The notes beneath the pieces were generated by a model that was given only the letters and a program-made list of their open reading frames with translations, was not told the origin of the DNA and did no database searches. The translations under genes were made by a program, and so were the position numbers. Below, in pieces: positions 44,526 to 53,897 of a DNA stretch of 64,000 nt. Within the stretch, counting starts at the first letter, position 1. Every line of letters starts with the position of its first letter. The DNA comes from Marinobacter sp. SS21 (GTDB lineage Bacteria; Pseudomonadota; Gammaproteobacteria; Pseudomonadales; Oleiphilaceae), in assembly GCF_028369065.1 (NCBI RefSeq), contig NZ_JAQNDA010000008.1, forward strand, positions 124,001 to 188,000. The letters are read 5' to 3'.

Positions 44526-46544
44526 CTAGATGCCAAAGGGGTAGGTGTCAGGCAGGCCCGCCAGTGACTCTGTGGCTAATGGCGTGACTGCCGTGGTCTG
44601 GTCGATCCAGATGTATTCGTCAAATTGCTGGGGCAGGCGGGCCTCGAAGTAATGGCTCTGGCGCTCCGTTTCCGGTCGGTAGATCACGCCAATGGCTCGC
44701 TCCAAGTGGCGGGTGCTCAGACCATTGACCAGCACACCGTCGCCTCCACGTAGTGGAAGCAGGAAGCGCGGCGACCCTGTTTGGTGACACAGTGCTTCAT
44801 AACTTCCTTTAAGTGCGGGTCTTACCTCTTTGATTTCCATTGGTTGATCCCAGTCTGAGGCGGCTGCTACCGTGCCTGTGTCGGTACCGAACCCGATGCT
44901 GTAAGCAAGACTGCCGAAACGGGCCCGGCACAGCCGGCCGATGTTGAACTCATCCCGCAGGGCCATCTCGGTGGCGGCCGAGTCACCGACGTGGGAGTTG
45001 TGGGCCCAAACGATTGCCCGGCTGTCTTCACCGTAGTGTTTGAGCAGGCTTTCCAGGGTTTCGAACATGTGGGTATCGCGAATGTTCCAGGCACTGCGGG
45101 AGCCGTAGAACATGGTCCGGTAGTATTCCTCCGCATTGGCCACCAGGCGGGCGTTCTGCACGGTGTTCAAGAATCGGTCGCCGTCGTGCTCCGCGTATTT
45201 TCTGTGCTGGACTTGCAGCTCCCGCAGCATATCCAGTACGGGCTTTTCGCAAGTTGCGTAATCGGGATTAAGCGCCGCTTTACCATAGGCGCCGGGGTTC
45301 GACTGGAACGGGGTCAAGCAGCTGTAGCGTTCACGGGCGAGGGCGGCGGTGGCCGGGTCGACGTCATCCAGGAACTCCAGAATGGCGCGAATGGAGTTGT
45401 ACAGGCTATACAGATCAAGGCCGTGGAACGCGATCCGGGCTTTCTCCGGTAGGTGTGAATTGTGCTGTCGCAGCCAATCGACAAAGCCCCGAACCTCTTC
45501 ATTGCGCCACATCCAGGCCGGGAACCGGGCAAAGGCGGTCCATTCCGATGGCGGGTACTCGGCGTGACGAACGTAGTGGTCAACCCGGGCGGCGTCGGGC
45601 CAATCGCCTTCGATGGCCACGACATTGAATTGCTTCTGTTCGATCAGGGCGCGAGTGATGCGTTCACGGACCCGATAGAATTCCGAGGTGCCGTGACTGG
45701 CTTCGCCGATCAGTACCACGCGGGCATCGCCAATCCGCGCCAACAATCCCTCGATCGGCAGGCGGTCCATATCCTCAAAGCCGATCGCTTGCTGGCGGAT
45801 GCGATCGGTGAGGTTGTTCTCGCGGTCCTTGAGTACATAGCGGCCAAACGGAGTGCGGCTGCTCAGAGCGTCGTCGTGTCCATCAAACTCGCCGTGGAGG
45901 GAATGGAAGGCGATGTCGGCGATGTCGTCGGATCGAAAGTCGTTCTGGGAGACCCGGGTGACTCTCACCAGTTCCTGAACCAGCGCATCCTTGCCTAATG
46001 GAATGACCATGCTGCCACCAATCTTTAGCTGGTGTAGCAGTGCCTCGGGAGGCTTGGCGCTGCCGGCCGTAACCACGATGGCGTCGAACGGCGCCTGATC
46101 CGGGCAGCCGAGGCTGCTGTCGCCCACCCGCACCTCGACATTGTCCAGCCCCTCGTTGGCGAGAGCATTCCTGGCCTCGCTAGCCAGTTCCGGAATGCGT
46201 TCGATGCTAAACACCTGCTTGGCGAGGCAACCCAGGATAGCGGCCTGATAGCCGGAGCCGGTACCGACGTCGAGCACCCGCTCGCTCCCCGACAAATCGA
46301 GGGCATCCACCATCAGGGCGATGACGTACGGCTGGGCGAGGGTGTGGCCGGCCTTAATGACCAAAGGGGCGTCATCGTAGGCGAATTGCCGGACTTCTGC
46401 GGGTACGAAAGCTTCACGGCGAATCCGACGCATGGCCTGCAATACCGCAGGTGTGAGAATGCCGCGACCAAGGATCTGTTCCCGTACCATGCGATCCCGT
46501 AGGCTGGCGGCACTTTCGGAGTCAATCTGGTTTCGTCCTCCCAT
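44526..46544 (-). CDS. fusion of protein-L-isoaspartate methyltransferase and erythromycin esterase domains
   Basis: A 672-residue two-domain protein. Residues 10-215 are a PCMT: MVREQILGRGI, RREAFVPAE, GHTLAQPYVIALM and the SAM site DVGTGSGYQ (92-100). Residues 250-670 are an erythromycin-esterase/succinoglycan-synthesis domain: VLIGEASHGTSEFYRVRERI (catalytic-type His284), VAIEGDWPDA, VDWLRQHN and VWAHNSHVGD. One repairs isoaspartate in proteins, the other hydrolyses esters; a joint role is unknown. ATG 46544 follows AGGAG by 11 nt; a TTG lies 42 nt upstream. Confidence 0.9.
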   Translation of the reverse strand: MGGRNQIDSESAASLRDRMVREQILGRGILTPAVLQAMRRIRREAFVPAEVRQFAYDDAPLVIKAGHTLAQPYVIALMVDALDLSGSERVLDVGTGSGYQAAILGCLAKQVFSIERIPELASEARNALANEGLDNVEVRVGDSSLGCPDQAPFDAIVVTAGSAKPPEALLHQLKIGGSMVIPLGKDALVQELVRVTRVSQNDFRSDDIADIAFHSLHGEFDGHDDALSSRTPFGRYVLKDRENNLTDRIRQQAIGFEDMDRLPIEGLLARIGDARVVLIGEASHGTSEFYRVRERITRALIEQKQFNVVAIEGDWPDAARVDHYVRHAEYPPSEWTAFARFPAWMWRNEEVRGFVDWLRQHNSHLPEKARIAFHGLDLYSLYNSIRAILEFLDDVDPATAALARERYSCLTPFQSNPGAYGKAALNPDYATCEKPVLDMLRELQVQHRKYAEHDGDRFLNTVQNARLVANAEEYYRTMFYGSRSAWNIRDTHMFETLESLLKHYGEDSRAIVWAHNSHVGDSAATEMALRDEFNIGRLCRARFGSLAYSIGFGTDTGTVAAASDWDQPMEIKEVRPALKGSYEALCHQTGSPRFLLPLRGGDGVLVNGLSTRHLERAIGVIYRPETERQSHYFEARLPQQFDEYIWIDQTTAVTPLATESLAGLPDTYPFGI

Positions 46545-46676
46545 GGCTCTGACGCTCCTGTTCCCGGCGTGAATGGGGGAATGCAACCGCTTTGACTTAC
46601 ATCATAGTCCTGGCTTCGCCTGATTAGAAAGTGAACAGTGGTTAAGTCGGTATGTTTCCGGTGACGCCTCGGGAAA

Positions 46677-47645
46677 TCAGTATCTTATTAATGCCGAACC
46701 CCAGGTGAAGCCACCTCCGAAGGCTTCCAGCAGCACCACATCGTTGCGCTTGATGCGACCGTCCCGCACCGCCACGTCGAGGGCCAGCGGAATCGAGGCG
46801 GCAGAGGTGTTGCCATGCTCATTCACCGTGACCACGACCTGATCCATGGCCATGTCGAGTTTCTTTGCGGTGGCGGCGATGATCCGGAGGTTGGCCTGGT
46901 GGGGCACCAGCCAGTCGATGTCCGATTTTTGCATCTGGTTGGCGGTCAGGGTTTCGTCCACAATCTTGCCGAGGGTGTTCACCGCCACTTTGAACACCTC
47001 GTTACCCTTCATCTCGATGGTACCCAGGCCCGCCTTCAGTTGATCCGGCTTGTCGGCGATGCCGCAGGGAACGTGCAACAGCTCTTCGTACTGTCCGTCC
47101 GCATGGAGGTGCGTCGAAAGAATACCGGCGTCTTCGTTGGCCTCCAGTACCACTGCTCCGGCGCCGTCGCCAAACAGCACACAGGTGCCGCGGTCTTTCC
47201 AGTTCACAATGCGCGAAAAGACTTCGGCGCCGACCACCAGTGCCTTTTTACTGCTGCCGGCTTTAATGAAATTGTCAGCGGTGGCCAACGCGTACACAAA
47301 GCCGCTGCACACCGCCTGCAGATCGAAGGCGGGGCAGCCGTGGATGCCCAGTCTGGCCTGGAGGATACAAGCGCAGCTGGGGAAAACCTTATCGGGCGTG
47401 GATGTGGCAAAGACGATCAGGTCAATGTCCTGGGGCGACAGGCCAGCCGCTTCAATGGCCCGCAGCGATGCCTGTTCCGCCAGGTCGACGGTGGTTTGGC
47501 CTTCCAGCGCGATGTGGCGCTGCTCAATCCCGGTACGCTCGCGGATCCACTGGTCGGTCGTGTCCACCGTCGCTTCGAGGTCTTTGTTGGTGACGATGTT
47601 CTCGGGCAGGTAAGAACCTGTACCAGTGATGCGGGCGTAAGTCAT
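46677..47645 (-). CDS. beta-ketoacyl-ACP synthase III (FabH-like)
   Basis: A thiolase-fold condensing enzyme of 322 residues. The catalytic Cys113 lies in [13 protein letters not shown], the His in [11 protein letters not shown] (near 248) and the Asn in [13 protein letters not shown] (near 278), all as in FabH. FabH starts fatty-acid chains from acetyl-CoA. The gene is outside any fab cluster, so it may be a second FabH or a paralogue for other acyl starters. Confidence 0.92.
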   Translation of the reverse strand: MTYARITGTGSYLPENIVTNKDLEATVDTTDQWIRERTGIEQRHIALEGQTTVDLAEQASLRAIEAAGLSPQDIDLIVFATSTPDKVFPSCACILQARLGIHGCPAFDLQAVCSGFVYALATADNFIKAGSSKKALVVGAEVFSRIVNWKDRGTCVLFGDGAGAVVLEANEDAGILSTHLHADGQYEELLHVPCGIADKPDQLKAGLGTIEMKGNEVFKVAVNTLGKIVDETLTANQMQKSDIDWLVPHQANLRIIAATAKKLDMAMDQVVVTVNEHGNTSAASIPLALDVAVRDGRIKRNDVVLLEAFGGGFTWGSALIRY

Positions 47646-47856
47646 GAAGGTGTCCTGAAGGGTGTTGGCTCGTGTCGATTGTTGGTTGACTCCATCGTAT
47701 ACCCAAGCTCCGTGCTGGGGTTATTAGCGATTTGTCGATCATGGTGGGGGAAAGTTCCCGCATCGCCAGCCCTCAAGCCTTGAAGCGAATCCATTTTCTG
47801 GCCACTATGCAGCGTCTTCGTCTATGACCAACTTTTGCCGCAGAGAGGGAACCTTC

Positions 47857-48918
47857 GTGATCCACGACCAAGTCAAAGACTATTACGGACGGGTATTGCA
47901 GAAATCCGAGGATCTTCAGACCAATGCCTGTTGCACCGATGCCAACATGCCGGGCTATCTGAAGCGGGTGATCGGCAAGATTCACGATGAGGTGCTGACC
48001 CGCTATTACGGTTGTGGACTGGTGGCTCCGGAGCAACTTGGTGGTATGCGGATACTGGACCTGGGCTCAGGCTCAGGCCGCGACGTCTACGCCCTGTCGG
48101 CCCTGGTCGGGGAGGCCGGCGAAGTGGTGGGTGTCGATATGACCGATGAGCAACTGGACGTCGCCCGCCGACACGTTGATTATCACGCCAACGCCTTCGG
48201 CTATGCCAAGCCCAACGTGCGATTCCTCAAGGGCTACATCGAAAAACTCGACGAGCTGGATCTGGAGCCGGGCAGCTTCGACATCATCGTCTCCAACTGC
48301 GTCATCAACCTGAGCCCGGACAAACTCGCCGTGCTGCGTCACGCCTACAACCTGCTCAAACCTGGCGGGGAAATGTATTTTTCCGATGTCTACGCCGACC
48401 GACGGATTCCACAGGCGCTGGCGGAAGACCCGGTGCTGTATGGCGAGTGTCTCAGCGGTGCGCTGTACTGGAACGATTTTGAGAGCATGGCCAAAACCGC
48501 CGGCTTCGCCGATCCGCGCTTGGTTGAGGATTCCCCCATCACCATCAACAACGCCGAGCAGGCGGCCAAGACCGGCCCGATCCAGTTCTTTTCAGCGACC
48601 TATCGGTTGTTCAAACTCGATGGCCTGGAGCCGGCCTGCGAAGATTACGGCCAGGCGGTGATCTATCGCGGCACCGTGCCCAATCAGGAACACCAGTTTG
48701 TGCTCGACAAACACCACGTGATTGCCAGGGGCAAAGTGTTCCCGGTGTGCGGCAACACCTATCGGATGTTGAGCGATACCCGGTTTCAAAGGCATTTCGA
48801 ATTCATAGGAGACTGGAGCACCCACTACGGGATTTTCGAAGGCTGTGGCAGCTCACTGCCATATGACCGATCGGCGGCATCTTCGGCTGAGGCCGGTAGC
48901 TCCGGTGGGTGCTGCTAA
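47857..48918 (+). CDS. arsM: arsenite S-adenosylmethionine methyltransferase (ArsM-like)
   Basis: ArsM methylates As(III). Features seen: VKDYYGRVLQKSEDLQTNACC, YYGCGL, SAM site ILDLGSGSGRDVYALS, VDMTDEQLDVARRH, SNCVINLSPDK and GECLSGALYW. The Cys residues in these four blocks match the arsenic-binding and catalytic cysteines of ArsM, and the pattern is closest to the algal/eukaryote-like type. The protein ends in a Gly-Gly-Cys-Cys tail. GTG 47857 follows GAGAGGGAA and is preferred over ATG 47824, which has no ribosome site. No arsR or arsenite pump is nearby. Confidence 0.8.
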   Translation: MIHDQVKDYYGRVLQKSEDLQTNACCTDANMPGYLKRVIGKIHDEVLTRYYGCGLVAPEQLGGMRILDLGSGSGRDVYALSALVGEAGEVVGVDMTDEQLDVARRHVDYHANAFGYAKPNVRFLKGYIEKLDELDLEPGSFDIIVSNCVINLSPDKLAVLRHAYNLLKPGGEMYFSDVYADRRIPQALAEDPVLYGECLSGALYWNDFESMAKTAGFADPRLVEDSPITINNAEQAAKTGPIQFFSATYRLFKLDGLEPACEDYGQAVIYRGTVPNQEHQFVLDKHHVIARGKVFPVCGNTYRMLSDTRFQRHFEFIGDWSTHYGIFEGCGSSLPYDRSAASSAEAGSSGGCC

Positions 48919-48964
48919 CGTCTGTCTTCAAGCCGTAGTTAACCGTCGATGTTTGGCGGGGTAT

Positions 48965-48994
48965 TCAGCCGAATTGGCTTGCTGATTCGGCTGA
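48965..48994. terminator. hairpin between convergent arsM and kef genes
   Basis: TCAGCCGAAT (48965-48974) pairs perfectly with ATTCGGCTGA (48985-48994) across a 10-nt loop. It lies between two converging genes, where a bidirectional terminator is expected, but neither side has a run of T. Confidence 0.5.
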
Positions 48995-49009
48995 GGCTTG
49001 GGTAACACC

Positions 49010-50773
49010 TTAGCGATCGCTGTCCGACAGTAGCGAGGCCAGTTCGGCCCGGCCACGGCGGTTGCTTTCCAGCAACTTGTCCCAGTCTTCGCGATGAGCC
49101 ACCTGTTCGTCCAGCAGGGATTCGTCCACTGAGCGGAAATTGCGCACCAATTCGATGGCAGTGGATTCCGGCAGTCCAAGTTGCATGAGTGTCAGCTTCG
49201 CGCTTTTCAGGGCGGATTCAAAAGTTTCCCGAACCACCATCTCTACGCCCCTGGCGTGTAATTCAAAGGCGTGGTAGCGATCCCTGGCACGGGCAACTAT
49301 CGCAACATCGGGGAAGTGCTGGCGCACCAGATCCACCACTTTGAGCGCATCCTCGGCGTCGTCGACAGCCAGCACCAGCACCTTGGCGTGGGCGAGGCCG
49401 GCATTGTGCAGCAGGTCCAGTCGGGTGACATCGCCAAAGAACACCTCATTTCCATAGCGCCGGAGCAAATTGATCTCGTCCGGGTTGGAATCCAGGGCAG
49501 TAAAAGCAATCTTCCTCGCCACCAATATCCTCGCCGTGATCTGGCCAAAACGGCCCAGACCGGCAATGACCACCTCCGGGTGCTCGCTGGGAGCCGTTTC
49601 GTCCTCGGGTAACGCCTCCGAGGAGCCTTTGTCGGGCGAGGGCAGCAGAGTTGAGGCCAGCTTCAGCAGCAGGGGCGTGCTGGCCATGGAGAGCGCCACC
49701 ACCAGGTTTAGCCGACCAACGGTATCGCCATCCATCAGCCCCAGCCCTTTGGCCTGGGTCAACAGCACGAACGCGAATTCGCCACCCTGGCTCAACAGAA
49801 TGCCGAACCTGACGGTACTGGACCAGGCTACTCTGCGTACCCGGGCGATGAGCATCAGCACCACCGACTTAGCCAGCAATAGGACAATGAGATAGAGGAT
49901 GATGGTGAGGGGTGAGTCTAGCAGCAGTCGCAGATCCATCGTCATGCCGATGGCGAGGAAAAACAGGCCGAGCAGCAAGCCCTTGAACGGTTGAATATCG
50001 GTTTCAAGCTGTTCCCGATAGGGCGAGTTGGCCAACAGGACGCCCGCGACGAATGCTCCCAATCCCATGGATAGCCCGAGATAACCCATCAACCCCGCCG
50101 ACCCCAGCACCAAGAGCAGGGCGCTGGCGGTCATCACATCCCGATTGCGTAGCTTGGCGAGCCAGCCGAGCCAGGGATTCAACAGATAGCGACCGGCGAA
50201 TCCCATGGCAATGAGTGCCCCCAGGCCCGCCAGCAGTTGCGGGCTACCCTCATCACGTTGGGTGCCGGCGAGAACGGGTAGTATCAGGATGATGGGAATG
50301 ACCGCTAAATCCTGGAACAGCAGAATGGAGAAACCAGACCGTCCCTGGGGCGTGCCCAATTGATTGGTTTCCACCAGCATCTGTACGACAAAGGCGGTGG
50401 ACGACAGGGCCAGGGTGGCACCGATGGCGATGCTCTGGTTGACGCTGAAGCCGAGAAACCAGAAGGCACCGGCCAAGGCAAGGGTGCTGAGGAAGACCTG
50501 GCTCGCCCCCAGCCCAATCAGCCGATTTCGTTGCGCCCAAAGTTGGGCTGGTTCGAGTTCCAGTCCCACCAGAAACAGCATGAGGACAACGCCTAGCTCC
50601 GCAAAATGCAGCACAGCTTCCGCACCGCTGATCCAGCCAAAGCCCAAAGGCCCAACGATGATACCCGCGACCAGATATCCCAGAATGCTACCTAGACCGG
50701 CACGCTGAAATATCGGCAGTAGCACGAGTGCCGCCGCGAGCAAGACCAACGCTTGCGCGAAAAAATGTTCCAC
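49010..50773 (-). CDS. KefB/KefC-type cation:proton antiporter with TrkA-N domain
   Basis: A 587-residue CPA2 family protein. About twelve transmembrane segments cover residues 5-385 and include IGATLALSSTAFVVQML, LFQDLAVIPIILIL and LSQGGEFAFVLL. A cytosolic Rossmann KTN domain begins VVIAGLGRFGQITARIL near 403 and continues to about 520. Kef systems release K+ in electrophile stress and are gated by glutathione adducts. gor and a GST lie in the window, but no KefF/KefG partner does. GTG start with AAGGAGA upstream. Confidence 0.9.
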   Translation of the reverse strand: MEHFFAQALVLLAAALVLLPIFQRAGLGSILGYLVAGIIVGPLGFGWISGAEAVLHFAELGVVLMLFLVGLELEPAQLWAQRNRLIGLGASQVFLSTLALAGAFWFLGFSVNQSIAIGATLALSSTAFVVQMLVETNQLGTPQGRSGFSILLFQDLAVIPIILILPVLAGTQRDEGSPQLLAGLGALIAMGFAGRYLLNPWLGWLAKLRNRDVMTASALLLVLGSAGLMGYLGLSMGLGAFVAGVLLANSPYREQLETDIQPFKGLLLGLFFLAIGMTMDLRLLLDSPLTIILYLIVLLLAKSVVLMLIARVRRVAWSSTVRFGILLSQGGEFAFVLLTQAKGLGLMDGDTVGRLNLVVALSMASTPLLLKLASTLLPSPDKGSSEALPEDETAPSEHPEVVIAGLGRFGQITARILVARKIAFTALDSNPDEINLLRRYGNEVFFGDVTRLDLLHNAGLAHAKVLVLAVDDAEDALKVVDLVRQHFPDVAIVARARDRYHAFELHARGVEMVVRETFESALKSAKLTLMQLGLPESTAIELVRNFRSVDESLLDEQVAHREDWDKLLESNRRGRAELASLLSDSDR

Positions 50774-50807
50774 GGTATCTCCTTGCCCCCCCAGAGGGCA
50801 TCAAAGC

Positions 50808-51722
50808 CTATTCCGGGAGGGGAATGAACTCCTGTTCATCGCCCGGGACTTTGTCGAATCGTCCATCCCTCCAGTCCTGCTTGGCCTGTTCAATACGCTC
50901 CTTGCGACTGGACACGAAGTTCCACTCGATAAACCGTTTGCTGAAGGGCTCACCTCCGATGATGGCCAGCCGGGTCTCCGCCAGTGCCTCAACCACCACG
51001 CCGCTTTGTTCAGACACAATGGCCATGGCGTGTTCTGGAATTACGGTATCTTTTGCCTTCAGCTCGCCTTTGGCGACATACACCGCGCGTTCCTGGGCGT
51101 CGGGAACAGTAATCCGCTGACCTGGCTGCAGCCAGGCTTCCACGTACAGGGTATCCGCAAAGATCTTGACCGGCGATGTAACGCCAAACGCGGAACCCAT
51201 CATTACCCGTATCGGTACGCCATCGACATTAATGGCGGGAATATCCGTGTCCGGGTAGTGGTAAAAGGCGGGTTCGATCTCCTCCTGCGCTTCGGGCAGC
51301 GCCAGCCAGAGCTGCAGACCGTTCAAGGTGTGGTCCGTGGCGGTGATTGCCGGCCGCTCCCTTTCTGAATGCACAATGCCCCGGCCAGCTACCATCAGGT
51401 TAATGTCACCCGATCGAATCGCCTGCAGGCTGCCCAGCGAATCCCGATGCAGGATCTCGCCCTCGAACAGATAGGTTACCGTGGCGATGCCAATGTGAGG
51501 GTGAGGGCGCACGTTAATGCCGGTACCCGCCTCAAACCGTGCGGGCCCCATGTGGTCGAAAAAGATCCAGGGGCCTACCATTTTCCGGCGAGCAGTTGGC
51601 AGCAGGCGCCGCACCGAAAAGCCACCGAGGTCGCGGTCCTTGGGTTCAAGCAGCATCTCGATGGCACCGCATTCTTCTTTACATAGACATTCCAATTCAA
51701 CTTCGCTGGCAAGATTGCTCAT
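50808..51722 (-). CDS. pirin family protein (copy A)
   Basis: A 304-residue bicupin. The metal-binding cupin has VRPHPHIGIATVTYLFEGEI and LMVAGRGIVHSE, giving the three His and one Glu of pirins. Pirins act as quercetinase-like dioxygenases or as regulators of metabolism. The N-terminus carries a Cys-rich extension (LECLCKEECG) not usual in the family. It follows the second pirin gene after 146 nt. Confidence 0.88.
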   Translation of the reverse strand: MSNLASEVELECLCKEECGAIEMLLEPKDRDLGGFSVRRLLPTARRKMVGPWIFFDHMGPARFEAGTGINVRPHPHIGIATVTYLFEGEILHRDSLGSLQAIRSGDINLMVAGRGIVHSERERPAITATDHTLNGLQLWLALPEAQEEIEPAFYHYPDTDIPAINVDGVPIRVMMGSAFGVTSPVKIFADTLYVEAWLQPGQRITVPDAQERAVYVAKGELKAKDTVIPEHAMAIVSEQSGVVVEALAETRLAIIGGEPFSKRFIEWNFVSSRKERIEQAKQDWRDGRFDKVPGDEQEFIPLPE

Positions 51723-51868
51723 GGGTGTCTCCTAGACGGCACAGGCTTTCGGCACAGATCTCTCATCGACTATTGTTGAAGAAATCCGAACTTTCCATCT
51801 TGAAATTAAGGATAGCTCGCTCAAATTCGTCCTGTCCGGCCGTGGATGGTGGACTTCTGTCCGTAGCG

Positions 51869-52735
51869 TTAGAGCGCCCCGAACTTGCCGGCTTGGAAAT
51901 CGTGCATTGCCTGCTGGATCTCTTCGTGGGTGTTCATCACAAACGGCCCGTGGCCGACCACCGGCTCGTCGATGGGTTCGCCGCTCAATACCAATAACCG
52001 TGCGTTGTTGTTGGACTCGATCAGTACTTCCTGCCCCTCGCGATCCAGGTTGGCCAGCTCCGCATCACGCAAGACGTCGGAGCCGTTGATCTGGGCTGTG
52101 CCATTCAACACCGCGATCAGGGTTGTGTGGCCGGCCGGAACCGCCAGATTCAACCGCGCGCCGGGCTCCAGCTGGAGATCCCAGACATTGATGGGGGTGA
52201 AGGTTTTGGCCGCTCCTTTGTGCCCCAAGTACTCGCCGGCGATGACCCTTAGCGTGCCGCCGTGGTCTTCCAGTGCTACCTGAGGGATCTCCTCGTCGAG
52301 CAGTGTCTGGTAGGCCGCCGGTGCGTCCTTGGACTCAGCGGGCAGATTGACCCAGAGCTGCACCATCTCCAGCAGGCCGCCATGCTCCGTGAACCGGCGG
52401 GAGTGGAACTCCTCGTGCACAATGCCCGCACCGGCGGTCATCCACTGGACATCCCCTTCGCCGATGAGTCCGCCGGCCCCCGAGGTGTCCCGGTGTTCCA
52501 GCTCCCCCTTGTACACCAACGTGACGGTCTCAAAGCCCCGGTGTGGGTGCTGGCCGACGCCCCGGGGGCGCTGTGCCGGCGGGAATTCCGCTGGCCCCGC
52601 ATAGTCCAGGAGGAGAAACGGCGAAATGTTCTTCGCCCCCATGCGGTCGTAGGAGAACAAGGAGCGAACGGGAAACCCGTCGCCTACCCAATGGCCATGG
52701 GGTGGACTGTAGGTCGTTAAGATCTTCTTCAACAT
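51869..52735 (-). CDS. pirin family protein (copy B)
   Basis: 288 residues with the pirin cupin motif GQHPHRGFETVTLVYKGELEHRD and WMTAGAGIVHEEF, and the C-terminal FVMNTHEEIQQAMHDFQAGKFG that marks the YhhW-like branch. It is clearly diverged from copy A. A palindromic motif shared with the lysR upstream region lies about 100 nt upstream of its ATG. Confidence 0.9.
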   Translation of the reverse strand: MLKKILTTYSPPHGHWVGDGFPVRSLFSYDRMGAKNISPFLLLDYAGPAEFPPAQRPRGVGQHPHRGFETVTLVYKGELEHRDTSGAGGLIGEGDVQWMTAGAGIVHEEFHSRRFTEHGGLLEMVQLWVNLPAESKDAPAAYQTLLDEEIPQVALEDHGGTLRVIAGEYLGHKGAAKTFTPINVWDLQLEPGARLNLAVPAGHTTLIAVLNGTAQINGSDVLRDAELANLDREGQEVLIESNNNARLLVLSGEPIDEPVVGHGPFVMNTHEEIQQAMHDFQAGKFGAL

Positions 52736-52837
52736 CGTGGCCTCCGTTTGGGCCGGATCGGCCCAGTGTTCAACAGCATCGGTATGACCATAAACCCGTG
52801 CAGGGGAACTGACTAGACGCCGAAAATCACACTCAGT

Positions 52838-52853
52838 GTTCTATTTCAGGAAC
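52838..52853. promoter_or_regulatory. palindromic motif upstream of pirin B
   Basis: GTTCTATTTCAGGAAC has GTTC/GAAC arms and a T-N11-A core, the pattern bound by LysR regulators. The 14 nt ACTCAGTGTTCTAT at and before it are repeated exactly upstream of the lysR gene at 53867-53880. It lies 103 nt before the pirin B start. Confidence 0.55.
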
Positions 52854-52995
52854 GCAACTCCTTGATCAACGAAAGCCATAGGGCCATTGGCCCCACCACA
52901 ATCCACCAAAGGCCACTGCGCTACTGTCTCAGCGGGTAAAAGTCTGTGGGTACGCCGGGGCACCCAAGGGGAATGACGGATGCCCCGTCATTGCC

Positions 52996-53622
52996 TTATT
53001 GCTTCTCGGGCAGGGTGTTGTAACTGGTGATCAGGTTTCGGTAGTCCGGGATGTGGTTCGAGAACAGGGTGCCGAGACCTTCAATGTCGTTGCGCCAGTC
53101 ACGGTGCAACTCACACGCCAGGCCGAACCAGGTCATGAGCTGGGCTCCGGCTTGCGACATGCGGTCCCAGGCGGAATGCCGGGTCAGCTCGTTGAACGTG
53201 CCAGAGGCGTCGGTCACTACGAAGACGTCGTAACCTTCGGCCAGTGCGGACAACGCCGGAAACGCGACGCACACTTCCGTGACCACGCCAGCGATGATCA
53301 GCTGCTTCTTGCCCGTCGCCTTGACCGCCTTCACGAAGTCCTCGTTGTCCCAAGCGTTGATCTGGCCGGGACGAGCAATATAAGGGGCTTCAGGAAACTG
53401 CTCTTTCAGCTCGGGGACCAGTGGGCCGTTGGGTCCAGTTTCGAAGCTGGTGGTTAGAATTGTTGGTAATCCGAAGTACTTGGCAAGATCGCCAACCGCC
53501 AGGACGTTATTCTTGAACTTATCCGGGTCGATGTCGCGGACAAGAGACAGTAGCCCGGTCTGGTGATCAACCAACAATACTGCGGCGTTATTCTTATCGA
53601 GTCGAACATACGGCTTGCTCAT
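52996..53622 (-). CDS. YcaC-like isochorismatase-family hydrolase
   Basis: 208 residues very similar in pattern to YcaC: AAVLLVDHQTGLLSLV (Asp19), RPGQINAWDNEDFVKAV, AGVVTEVCVAFPALSAL (Cys118) and DASGTFNELTRHSAWDRM. The substrate of YcaC is not established. It is divergent from the LysR gene, with 275 nt between, and upstream of pirin B on the same strand. Confidence 0.9.
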   Translation of the reverse strand: MSKPYVRLDKNNAAVLLVDHQTGLLSLVRDIDPDKFKNNVLAVGDLAKYFGLPTILTTSFETGPNGPLVPELKEQFPEAPYIARPGQINAWDNEDFVKAVKATGKKQLIIAGVVTEVCVAFPALSALAEGYDVFVVTDASGTFNELTRHSAWDRMSQAGAQLMTWFGLACELHRDWRNDIEGLGTLFSNHIPDYRNLITSYNTLPEKQ

Positions 53623-53873
53623 GGCTTAGTCCTTTCAATTACGGTTTGTGAGATCAACCTTCATTGTTCAAGTACTCCATCGGTGCGGCTTGCAGGCCTG
53701 CTTGCGGCACTGAAAGCAGGCAGGGTCCTGGAGGCAAGTCGCTTCACGTCGGAGCCGATCTGAACACGCAAAGCAGGGGCAGTCTGGCGCTGTTGGTTCA
53801 CCGTTTTGCGGTTCTGGCTCTTACGTTAGACCATGCGATGTGTCGCGAGTAGGCTCAAAAACTTATACTCAGT

Positions 53874-53889
53874 GTTCTATATATAGGAC
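53874..53889. promoter_or_regulatory. palindromic motif at the lysR start
   Basis: GTTCTATATATAGGAC is a near-perfect palindrome with a T-N11-A core, ending 8 nt before the lysR ATG and overlapping its AGGA ribosome site. It matches the motif at 52838-52853. Autoregulation plus control of the pirin B gene by the same protein is inferred. Confidence 0.55.
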
Positions 53890-53897
53890 GAAATTCT

